64,000 nt of DNA, from positions 6,475,501 through 6,539,500 of the forward strand of contig NC_134419.1 of NCBI RefSeq assembly GCF_030867145.1, written 5' to 3'. This DNA is from Opisthocomus hoazin. Its lineage: Eukaryota; Chordata; Aves; Opisthocomiformes; Opisthocomidae. A program made the translations under genes and the position numbers. This document shows positions 1 to 16,300 of the stretch, one piece after another. Every line of letters begins with the position of its first letter. Position 1 is the stretch's first letter. Under the pieces are notes generated by a model, which saw only the letters and a list, made by a program, of their open reading frames with translations, had not been told where the DNA came from and did no database searches.

Positions 1-94
1 ATTTTTAAGTTTTTTCCTTCTTATGTCTGTACAAACTTCTTCACTGAGCTTTTTTTTATCCAGATAGTCTTTACGCTGAAGTCCTCCTCTTTTT

Positions 95-3000
95 CTATTT
101 CAGTTTTTCCAGGATGGCGCGTATTTCCTGGGGGTGATAATTCCAAGGCCCCACTCCTCCCTGCAAAGGCAATAAAATGATACAGTGATGCTCAAATATG
201 CAAAGCAGAAGTCCTTCAGAGCACAGCAGTTGCACCAGAACTGTGGGCAGGTGTGCTCGGGCTTCCTTTGCACAGCAGCCATCTCCTGGGAGACGCTGTA
301 TGCACAGGTTACACCCTCCTGTGTGACTGGGACAGGGCCAACGCCTGGATCCTGGAGCTAGAAAGCGTCCCTGGATCTCGCAGCTTAGCTGTACCTAGGT
401 TTCCTGACAAGCCAAAAGATAAATATTTGAGCAAGACTGAGGTGTACATCAAATATGTACGTTATAAAGGCCCAGACTGGTTTTGCTGCAAGTCCTTCTC
501 TCTCCACAGTTACAATGAACTGTGAAATTTTTACTGCAATACTCACCATTCAACATAAAACATTCTCAAATTATGTTGAAATTTACAAACTTAATATATT
601 GTGCTCATTATGATTATTGTCGGTATTTTTTACCTTGTAGATGACCTTCCCTCTTTGGAGTAGATACAGTCGTTCTGGCAGTGCAGCGTATTTTGAACTG
701 CTCAGGTTTTCCATAGTGTCTAAAACCACTGGACATAAAGGATTCTTTTCCTGAAGAAATTGTGCTGCAGTTTTTCGATCTTTGAGGCTTCTGTGATTTT
801 TAATAACAATATTGTTTTTAAAAGCCCAACCATCTAAAACAAATGAGAAAGGGATTTAGCAAGGGACATTTTGAATAGGTGTTAAGGGGGGAGATGTACT
901 GTGTGTTATATCCCAAAACTGTGTCAAAAGAATACTGCACTTTACTCTGAATGCCAAAACTTGGCACGAAATGAAAGCCCCTCCTCAGAGTATGAGCGCG
1001 CTAGAGCTTTTCAGATAAATAGGTCTCAAGATCTATTTTTTTTCCTTTGATTTCAGCAAACTGTATTTTGCCCTTGCCCTGGATTCGGAAATACTTGATG
1101 TGTTTTAGGTGTTTTGGGTAAGGTTTGTCCAAATTACTGGCACAGGAGGGGATGTCGTGCTGTCATCCCCGTTCATTTAGCGCAGTCGCAACGACAGGTC
1201 CGTTCATCCTGCTGGGTTCCGCTCGTTCAGCCTGTGAAACAAAACCTCAGACCTGGGAGAAGTGAAACGTTTGGGCCAGGGCACGCCTTCCTGTTTCAGA
1301 AATACGCAAACGCACGTTTGCGCACCACTCTTGCTAGTAAAGTAGAAACTAGTAAAAAGGGTTTGATGACTGACTTAGCTATTATCTGTTTCTCAGCTAC
1401 TGCAAGTGATGTATTGATACAAAACTTGAAAAGTGTAAATGTTACGTTTTAGAAAACCACCTTAACCCTGCGATAAAATCAGTGCCAGTGTGTTACTTAC
1501 AGTCCAGCGCAGATAAAGGAGTGTGTATAGTTTGTTTGCTACATTTTTCAAATTAGAGTCTCTATCCTGTTCTTGAGACATGTTAAAAATTATTTATTTT
1601 TTTGTAAAGCACGTAACATGCTGGCATTGTACACTTAACCTTTGTTCTGTGAAATGCCTCCCCCCCCGCCCCCCAAAAGGAGCTGTACTAGCACTGAGAG
1701 GAAGTTTTGCAAAGACAGAACTCTGCTTCACCTGCGCAGAAATGAGCGTCTTCAGCAGGAGTACCTCGGTGTACGGTCAGATGTGTGAGTAAAGTTTTGG
1801 GAGAATTAGGGACACAAACTGGTCCCTAGCTTTGATGTTGCTGCTTTTGATTCGAGGAAGATTTCCTTCCCGTTTGCAGTTCCCTCCTTTGCTAACACAC
1901 TTTTCTTCCTAAGGGAATGATACGTCTGACGTGTTTTGGCAGGCATTACTGCGATACTTGTACCGTACCTACTGCGTGAGCTTCTTCGATGTAGACGATA
2001 AGGAAATCTGCTACAGAGCTGAAATCTTTGACGAGCCTGTTGAACTCATCAAATTTTAACATAAACGAAGGTCAGGTGCAACTTCCAAAATTCAGGATTA
2101 AAGGTCGGTTATCTGGAAAAAAAGGGGACAGTTTGTGGTTCATTCGGTGGTGGGAGGGAGGACAGAATGAAATTAATGCACTGAATTGAGCCTCCACCGC
2201 AGTTTCCTGGGCAACAGGAGGTCAGTCACTTACCCTGTAACTCTCGTAGGACATTAAAATCGGCCGCAGAGCATCTGCATCTATGCAAAACAGGCATGAA
2301 GATGCTTTCTTTTCCCTAGCCTGGCTCTGACCTGCACCGGATCCAGCAATGAGCTTCACTGTGGGGACCCTTCCCTCTCTAAAGCCTGGTAAAGGCAGGA
2401 GGCACCGTGCGGTCACAGGGCTGCTCCCATGTCCTCATCACAAGAGCCAGTTCTCACCAGCATTTTGGGATAGGGACCTGATCTAAAACATACCCAGCAG
2501 GTAGCACATCGCAGCCTCCCCAAGATCCTTAGTACGAAGGAACTTAAAAAATACTAAACGCAGTCATCGGCAAGGTTTTTCGAAGGACAGCGGTCCCGGG
2601 ATGGACGTGTAAGCACAGAGTCCCGATGCCTTTTAAGGAACCTATTGGACATGGCTTGAATTTTTCCCGAGGTGCCGGTTCTAGCTGAGCTGAGTGGAAG
2701 CTGCAGGCTTTCCAGCCGTGCATCACAGGGCTTCATGCTTCCGATGTCTTTCTGCAATTTTCTGTCCAAACAGAGCTCTGGTTGTACATTATTAAACTGA
2801 TGTTACACAAGCCACGGGCAAAGGGGTCTATGCAGTTGCTTACAAATTAACACAGCATGTGCCCACAGGTCTTTGCATCTGTTTGCAAGGCCTCGGCCTC
2901 ACAGAACTTGCAGGGTGTTTAAGCACCTCTTTTAGTCTGTGGTTACGCTAAATTATCTGGAATTTGTTCAAGATCTTCCTTCTGGCTAGGCTTAACTTCA

Positions 3001-4090
3001 AAAACTGCTGCTAGCATAGATCCACCCCTAGCGAATCTAATAAAGGCGGTACCTTCCTGTAGATACCGTGCATCTCTTTTCCAAATTTGTATCCTATTTT
3101 CGACATAAATACAGAGATAAAATTAGAAAAGCAGAGTCAGAGAAGGACGTAATCTCTCCCATGGGGATAGACTGAAGCTTAATGATTAATTCCACGTTCT
3201 ACTGAGATCTCTGTGGGAGGCAGCGGACAAAGTACAAAGCAGATGCTTATTTTTACTGCTTTATAGAAATAATATATAGCCACTTATATAAAATGTAGCC
3301 ACTTTGAATCTGGAAGAAACCACCGTGTGCTTTCTGGGCTTTGGGCTGGCCAAGGGAGCTGGTGTGGGTCTTTCTGCACGCACAGGGAGCGACAGCCAGC
3401 ACTCGTGAATCCCTGCCCACGGTTCCAATTCTGGGTATTTTCTCCCTAAAATAAATCATTACCCTGGCTTTCAGTGAAGAGGGGTTTCCAGGCAGAGCCA
3501 GCTTTTGCAAGCGGTTCCTAAGCTGACTGGCGTGAAGGGAGAGTGGAGCCAGGATGACAAGCCCAGGTTATTTCTGAGAATGGAGAGGCAGAGAGCTGGA
3601 GTGAAGGTGCTGCACCTTTTCCATCCTCTGATGCTGACGGTCTGGCCTGCCATGCCGCGCGCCCTCACGCCGGCTGCCCGTCCCTGCTCCCTCAGCAGCC
3701 TCTGCTCCTCATTTACCGTCTCAGCAAACCCAGCCCCTCCACGCGGCTGATTTACTGACCTCGCAGGAAATCAAGGAGGTGACGGACTTCCCCGCTGAGA
3801 GTCACCACCGGCGTGTTGGGAGCAGGGTGTCCCTCGTGGGCTTCGTCCTCCAGCCTCTTCCACTTCACCTTCAGCACAAAGAGCAAATACTTGAAGCTGA
3901 AGAAAGTCGGACCCCAGTTTTCGTAGCTAAACTTCGGGTTCTCATTCATCCTGCTCTTCTCGCCCTGCTTGAGGATATATCTTTTCATGGCATTAGGGAA
4001 CAGTATCATCAGCGTTTTGCCAACAACAACGCATGCGGTAACGTGCAGAAGAATCAGGATTTTCTGTAGGAATACCCTGACTCCCAGCAT
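95..4090 (-). CDS. DIO1: DIO1, type 1 iodothyronine deiodinase (selenoprotein), four coding exons
   Basis: This gene encodes the membrane selenoenzyme that removes iodine from thyroxine to give T3 and clears reverse T3. The coding exons, in transcript order, are 4090-3760, 2112-1969, 833-634 and 160-95; all junctions are GT/AG and the phases agree. They total 741 bases, giving 246 residues, close to the family length of about 249. Residues 12-32 form the N-terminal membrane anchor. The thioredoxin-like active site follows, with NFGSCT before selenocysteine at residue 124, encoded by TGA at 2074-2072. YIEEAH follows in exon 2, DGWAFKN opens exon 3, and exon 4 ends with GPWNYHP and EKLK. The ATG at 4090 has A at -3 and matches the family start, although the frame stays open upstream. 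The SECIS element needed to read TGA must lie left of the window, since only 94 bases of 3'UTR are present. YIPF1 is divergent. DIO2 and DIO3 are excluded by the four-exon structure, the sequence match to DIO1 and the synteny. Confidence 0.96.
161..3759 (-). other. DIO1: DIO1 introns
   Basis: Three introns occupy 3759-2113, 1968-834 and 633-161. I see no further exon, no recognisable CR1 copy and no RNA gene in them. A short C-rich run near 1661-1675 is the only low-complexity feature worth noting. The short open frames here have no coding character. Confidence 0.6.
2072..2074 (-). other. DIO1: Selenocysteine codon (TGA) of DIO1
   Basis: On the minus strand exon 2 reads Asn-Phe-Gly-Ser-Cys-Thr-TGA-Pro-Ser and then stays open to its splice donor. 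This is the conserved deiodinase active-site context, so the TGA at codon 124 is read as selenocysteine, not stop. Standard ORF calling would cut the protein here. Confidence 0.95.
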
Positions 4091-4584
4091 CGTGGTGGAG
4101 GAGGTCTGACCGCTCCGGACAGGAATGTGGCGCGACGGCAGGGGCAAAGGTGGACGGTGAGGGGGAGGACAAACGTTCACGTGTTTGGCCAAATCTCTGC
4201 CTCGCACCCCGTCACGTCTCCGTGGACTTCGGTGTCGGCGCGGGGAGCCTGTCAGCTGCACCACCTCCATCTGCGTGACAGTGACGGGTAGGTGCTGAGC
4301 GCCAACTGCCCCCTGACGAGGCTCGTTCCCAAGTACGTCGTGTGTTTGACGAACGACCTGCATCGGGATGTTCTCCCAGAACCACGGACTAGAAGCATGA
4401 GTTACGCTGGCGGCTCGTGCGTGCCGGGCTCGGGGCTCACGCGTTTTCGCAGGGGGCCATCGCCGGCGACGCGGCTCGGGGCCTGGTATCCGTGCGGTGC
4501 TAATGGTGACCTGTTCCCACAGCTCTGCACACTCGAGTTTGTCACCTGGGGGCTGGCGGGACACCCCAAAAACATAACACCAAA

Positions 4585-4715
4585 ATAGATGCCATTTATA
4601 AAAAATATAAATTATCAGAATATATAATATACATTTATAATGGAATATATGAACATCCAACGATATGTATGATCTATATGTGCGTGTAGGAATGTATATA
4701 AGATGCATAAACACA
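4585..4715. other. AT-rich strip between DIO1 and the YIPF1 CpG island
   Basis: About 130 bases are dominated by A and T, with many TATA-like steps such as ATATAATATA, and stop abruptly at the GC-rich island beginning near 4715. The strip lies 500-600 bases upstream of the DIO1 start codon on the DIO1 side of the shared intergenic region. It may be part of the DIO1 promoter or simple low-complexity DNA; the sequence does not decide. A TGACCT half-site of the nuclear-receptor type is seen at 4507-4512, but single half-sites are common by chance. Confidence 0.4.
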
Positions 4716-5051
4716 GCAGCCCCACGACGGCCGCCCCGCCGCGGGCTCTTTAAGGGGGTGGGCCGAGGCGGAAGAGGAAGCACAGCGTGGCCTCTGATTG
4801 GCCGGCGCCGGGAGCTTCGCCGGGGTGTTCCTGTCGCGCCGGGGGAGGCGAGGGGCGCAGCGGAGCTGCTGATTGGCTGTGGCCGCGCAGCGCCCTCCCC
4901 GCCCCTTTAAAGGGAGCGGAGCGGCCACTGCCGGGAGCGGTTGGGCTGCGGCGGCCGGGGGTGCGGGGCGTTCCCTGGGGCCTAGGCCGGGCTGAGCGCC
5001 GGGGCCGGCGGTGCCGCCGGGAGGGGCGAGGCCTGCGGGCCCGGCGGGCGG

Positions 5052-11136
<6,085 letters not shown>

Positions 11137-11862
11137 ATGATAAGGTAAGAATCCAATCTAAACTTTCTTGTGTAATCATCACAAACATCATGAAACTTTT
11201 CCCCATTACTATGGTTGAATGGGAAAGTCTGTAACAGGGCAGTTTTGCCAAATGGTACCTATATATAAATACTATTTATGAACTGTTCTTCCAGTTGTAA
11301 GTGTAGCCCTAAAAATGTAAAAGACTCTGAGGAACAAAGACATGTTATCTTTCTTTTCTTTGAGGTTTACTGTTGGCAAAGAAACACATGTAAATAATCT
11401 ACTCAAAAATGTCTTTGCAGTGACTTATGGGACTTTTTCCTTCAATCCCTTACAAAAAACCCAAAGTGTTTGTTGGAATTTGTGCTGCACGAAATACAGT
11501 TATACTCCTATTTTCTTCTCCTTTTAATGTTAAAAGTAAATTGGATTAGTTTTTCGCAAACCTTGATGTTTGTGATAGTGTGTTTCAGAGCAGCAGCTCT
11601 GGGAGGGGAACATCGGTGTACTCCCTGAGCAGGGCTGGCTCGAAGCCTGAGCCGTCCGTGCGGACCGGTTCCTTGTCTGGGATGGTTTGGGGTTCTGCTT
11701 CCTGGCAGCTGGGAGCGCTGCCAGCAGCAGATGACATGGGAGTTCTGTTGGAGAGACGAGACATGGAGCAGGTCCAGGAAAAGGCTAATAGACACGCAGA
11801 GGCCAGGCCTCTGCAAGGGTGTATGTGGAGATGGGAGTATTGACTGACCAGAGGCTGTGTTA

Positions 11863-11899
<37 letters not shown>

Positions 11900-12415
11900 C
11901 AAATATGCCTAGCAAAAGTTGTCATAAAAGATTACCAGCTGTGACACAATCGAATCATGCAGATCAATTTTAGCAGCTTTCCTCTTGCAAAATCAGTTTC
12001 TCTTCCCAGGTGCCTATTAAGTTTCAATAGAATAGTAATGAATTTTAGTGTTTAGATACAAAGATGTGCCTTATTGTGTCCTCTGGTGCCTGGGAGGAGC
12101 TGTAATAGTCACAGGAGTTATTTCTCTCTTTCAGATTACAATGCCTGTTTCTCCATCTGTACAGTAATTTTATTTTAGATTATTTTTTCACTCAAGAAGA
12201 GGGAAAGTGCATGAACAAGGCCTGTTTTTTGTAGAAGAAAGGACAGCCATGTCCCATGGACTCAGGGACATCTCCATGCTTGCTGGGGGGACTGACTGGT
12301 TCTGTGAGGAGAAACAAACTGTTTGAATCTTAACCCCCTACAGCAGTTTTTCTTCTTTTAAATTGTCTGTCCTCATCACACTATTTTGCCTCTGAATAAA
12401 GTGTTCTGCAGGTGA
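11137..12415 (+). other. YIPF1: YIPF1 3'UTR with a probable intron and poly(A) signal
   Basis: Eight bases after the stop codon there is a good donor (AAG, then GTAAGA at 11145). A good acceptor (CTCTCTTTCAG) ends at 12134, followed about 260 bases later by AATAAA at 12395-12400. I infer a 3'UTR intron of 11145-12134 and a last exon from 12135 to about 12415. The stop lies too close to the junction to trigger nonsense-mediated decay. An unspliced longer 3'UTR cannot be excluded. Confidence 0.5.
11868..11896. repeat. A29 homopolymer
   Basis: There are 29 consecutive A residues inside the probable 3'UTR intron of YIPF1. About 290 bases of GC-richer DNA precede it (from about 11580). It looks like the tail of a retrotransposed sequence, but I found no target-site duplication and do not recognise the preceding sequence. 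Confidence 0.8.
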
Positions 12416-12558
12416 TTTTGGATTTTGTTGATCATCCAATACTCTTCCTCCAAAGCCGTTGAGGGGGTTTGCGAAGGTGGTGGGGGGCAAGAGGACAGGA
12501 TTTGCTGTATTACTCTTGCCCAGCCCCTTCAGTAGCAAAGGCTGCCTCGAAACTGGTT

Positions 12559-13027
12559 CATAGAATCACTAAGGTTGGAAAAGACCTCTCAGACCACCAA
12601 GTCCAACCTTCACCTCGACACTGCCACGCCTGCCAAACCATGTCCCGAAGTGCCACATCTACACATTTTTTGAACACCTCCAGGGATGGGGACTCCACCG
12701 CTGCCCTGGGCAGCCTGTTCCCAATGTCTGACCACTCTTTCAGGAAAGAAATTTTTCCAGTCTAAACCTCCCCTGACACAACTTGAGGCCATTGCCTCTC
12801 GTCCTATTGCTAGTCACTTTGGAGAAGAGACCAACATCCACATCACTACAACCTCCTGTCAGGGAGCTGTAGAGAGCGATAAGGTCCTCCCTCAGCCTTC
12901 TCCAGACTGAACAGCCCCAGCTCCCTCAGCCGCTCCTCACCAGACTTGTTCTCCAGACCCCTCCCCAGCCTCGCTGCCCTTCACTGGACACGCTGCAGCA
13001 CCTCAACGTCCTTCTTGTAGTGAGGGG
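12559..13027 (-). mobile_element. CR1 LINE fragment abutting the NDC1 CpG island
   Basis: This minus-strand, 5'-truncated CR1 copy has the reverse complement of the CR1 3' terminus (CATAGAATCAC, GGTTGGAAAAGACCTC) at its left end and the coding remnant of an HYKKD-like motif at its right end. Its right edge meets the CpG island of NDC1 directly, about 350 bases before the NDC1 start codon. Confidence 0.92.
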
Positions 13028-13180
13028 GCAGCCGCTCTGCCTCCCCGTGGGGCCGTGTAACCCCTCCCCTCCGGCCCCACGGGCGGGCCCTGCCCCGCCG
13101 CCGCCGCACAGGGCCCCGTAGCGGCCGCGCTCCCTGAGGGGCCGGGGTCCGCGGCCGGGCCTCCCTCCGAGCGGCGCGGG

Positions 13181-13199
13181 GCACGCCGGGACTTGTAGT
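13181..13199 (-). promoter_or_regulatory. NDC1: ZNF143/THAP11-type motif upstream of NDC1
   Basis: The minus strand reads ACTACAAGTCCCGGCGTGC. It differs at three positions from the ACTACAATTCCCAGCATGC consensus as I remember it. The site is about 180 bases before the NDC1 ATG, a normal distance for such promoter elements. Confidence 0.65.
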
Positions 13200-13376
13200 C
13201 CTCCCGGCGCTAGCCGCCTCGCCACTTCCGTTCGGGGGGGCGGGGAAAGTGACCCTGCGCGCTTCCCATTGGTCGCCGGCCGCCCGGCCTCCCGGCGTGC
13301 GGCGGAAGTGGCGTGCGGCCGGCGCGGTGTGGCCGTTGAACGGCGGAGACTTTGAACGGCGGCGAGGGCCGCGGCC

Positions 13377-16300
13377 ATGGAGCCGGGCCCGGGCCCTCAG
13401 CGAGCGCTGCTCCGCCAGGTGAGCGCGGGGCCCGGCGGTGGGCTCACATCCCCCCCCCCCCCCCCCCGCCTCCCCTCACGTTGTGCTTCCCGCAGGTGCT
13501 GGGCTGGAGGGTGGCGGCCGCCGTCGCCTGGTCCGTGCTGCTGCTGCCCGTCTGCACCGCGGCCTTCGTCGTCCTCAGCGGCCTCGACCCGTTCCACCCG
13601 GTGCGCTGGATCTCGAGTAGGTGCTGCGGGCTCGCCTCGCCCCAGGGCGGCGGCGGGGCCGGGGTCGCTCCGCGGCGGCGCGGGGCAAGGCGCCCTGCGG
13701 CCTGTCGGTGTCGGCGCGGCCGCGCGTCTGTGGCGGCCGGGGGTGTTTCCCCCTTCGCTGGCGTTTTGGGCTCAGTCCCGGGCCACGGGAACTGCCTGGG
13801 GCCTGGCGCTTCCCCACGGCCGGTGGACTTCGGCGTGGGAGCCTCTGCGTTGCTGCTAACCGCGGCGGCCGCGGTTCTCCCTGGGCAGAAATAACTGCCC
13901 CGGGCTCCCGTGTGCGTCCTCCAGAGAACAAACCGGGCTGAGCCTTGTCCCGGGGCTGGGACGCTCTGCCCCGCTCCGCCCCGGCCACTGCTCCTTGCCT
14001 CCGACCTGGAGTTTCCCCTGGCTGTGGTGCAGTGAGTCACAAGTGGGATTTCTGCAGTAGCCGCTCTGCGCGGTGAGGGCGGGATGGCTGTCCCGCGGTG
14101 AGGGCGGCTGACCCTCGCCTGCACACGCAGACAACCCAGAGGAGTTTCGATGGGAACGTAATACCTGTGAAACTTAATACCTGCTGTAGGTGACCCTGCT
14201 TTGGCAGGGGGGTCGGACTAGGTGACCCACGGAGGTCCCTTCCAACCCCGAACATTCTGTGATTTTGCTGCTCCAGGCAAGGAGACTTGATTTGTTTCGC
14301 TCTTTGATTATGTCTTATGGGCTTTTGTATTTTCAAAAATAATTTACTCCGTAAGGAATTTCTTGGGTTTTAAGCGTGGCTGCATGGTTGCAGCTTCTGT
14401 TAAGTGAAGGGAAGCTGTGCTAGCTGAGCCATAGCTTAATTCACTTTGAAAGACTTTTTTTTTTTTTTTTCCCAAACAAAGTTCTGAGTGGAAGAGAAAA
14501 CCAGTTATAAGGGTGTAAAATAGCTTCCATGAAATTTAAGTGTGCTTTTATGCAGAAATACTGCGCAGCTGGGCAGATGTGGTCTGCGATTACAGAGTCC
14601 ATTGAATGTTACTCCCCTTTATGCACTTAGTGGATTACTTCGAACTGCTTAAGTGTTCTGTTCTGCTACTTAATGTGTCACTGTTGTGTTACTGCAGTCT
14701 TCTGAGCAATGTTTTTTTTAATTTTAGATTCTTTCAATGATTTATACACCTCCTATGCCATCTTTTGTATCCTTCTTATGTCTGTGGTGATACTAGTAAT
14801 AAGCATCTTCAACGCTGAATTTTATGCAGGTGGGTTACGTAAATTGCTGTGATACCTGAAGTGAATGGGGTGACCACTTAAAGAGATTTATATTTACATT
14901 TGACATACTTAACATTGGTAGACTTCCTTTTAAATTGGTGTAGACAATCCACAAAGCTATTTTTAAGTGAATCATCCCAGATTCCTGCTTACCTCATGGC
15001 TGAGACCCTCTTAATTGAGCCACTTCATTGATTCCTTTATCATTTAGTGACTGGTTCCAACTGTGAAGAGTTCTTTGGTGACAATTGGGGTTTTTTGGTT
15101 TTGTTTTTTAAATGAAGGATTTTATTAGTAAGAAATGAAAATTCACTTTCAGCTTTTATTTACAGTTGTGCCATCAATACCATGCTCTCGGTTAGCACTG
15201 ATAGGAAAAATTATTCACCCTCAGCAAGTTATCCATTCGGTTGTTCATGCTGTAATGGGAATGTTGGTTGCTTGGTGCGCTGCAGTTATGACAAAAGGGA
15301 AGTTCCAGTTTCTTGCTGTGCCCTGCATGCAGTCAGAAAGGTAATTATTCATGTGTTAAAGATAAATAATGCAAAGAACTTCTATTGTAAAATGTATTTG
15401 CTGATGACTTCATTCAAACGAAGAACTAAAATCTGAGTACTATCAAAATAAGCAATTAATTGATATACTTTATTAAAGGACAGTAAATACCTTGCTTTGT
15501 AAATGTTACAATGCACAGAGAAATAACTGGGCCAAAACCCCAAAATCGCCAGGATTCTTAATGGAAAATTGAATAATAACAAATTGGTTGTCACTTGAAG
15601 TAAGTCTTTGTCTCCTGGTTAGTGTGACATGAGGTCCCTTCCGACCCCAAACAGTCTGTGATTCTGTGTGATTCATAATACTGGAAGCATCCTCATGTCT
15701 AAATTGCAAAAAGAAGTGGTGGGACTCCTACTTTAGAAAATACTTGCTGAGATGTCATCGTATGTACTGATCAGGAAAGTGAAATTCAACTTCTGAGTTG
15801 AACTTCCTAAGGTTAGAGTGACTTTGTTTTTTGAGATCAGAACTAACTCTAAGTTTTCTGTTTCAGTCTAGATGATGCTGTTCCTCAGATGTGCCTAAAT
15901 GAATATCACCTCTTTTTTCTACTTTCTGGAGCTTTCATGGGATACAGTTACAGTCTTTTGTATCTTATTAACAATATGAATTATTTGCCATTTCCAGTCA
16001 TACAGGTAAGAGGTTGAAACACTTTTGCAGAAAGACATGTCTAAGGAAACAAAAAAAGCCTTGACTCTTTATATTGTTGAACATGGCGGTAGCAGCTGTC
16101 TTGCTGGCATGCTTTTGCTAACAGATGAAACATATGCTCAGCTTTAAATGCCAGTGATGTTCCCCTTTCTCCTTCCTGCTCAGCCACTTTGAAGTGAACA
16201 CAGAGGTCTGGGATGCTGTGACTATAAAACTTAATGGCCCCCCCATGCATGTTAAAAGCTGACTGAGCTGGGCCATTGCAGAAAGTGACCTACAGGAAAG

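Larger units (their letters stand above)
13028..13900. promoter_or_regulatory. NDC1: CpG-island promoter of NDC1
   Basis: This CpG-dense block covers the first two NDC1 exons. Visible elements are a ZNF143-like motif at 13181-13199, ETS-type cores (ACTTCCG at 13224-13230 and CGGAAGTG at 13303-13310) and an inverted CCAAT box (ATTGG at 13268-13272). There is no TATA box. The combination is typical of housekeeping genes. Confidence 0.8.

Noticed and set aside
1-94. SECIS element for DIO1
   Set aside because: I looked for the ATGA..AA..TGA core on the minus strand in the available 3'UTR and found none; it must lie outside the window.
13444-14124. 226-codon minus frame over the NDC1 start
   Set aside because: It is antisense to NDC1 exon 2 in a CpG island, with low-complexity Arg/Pro/Gly composition.
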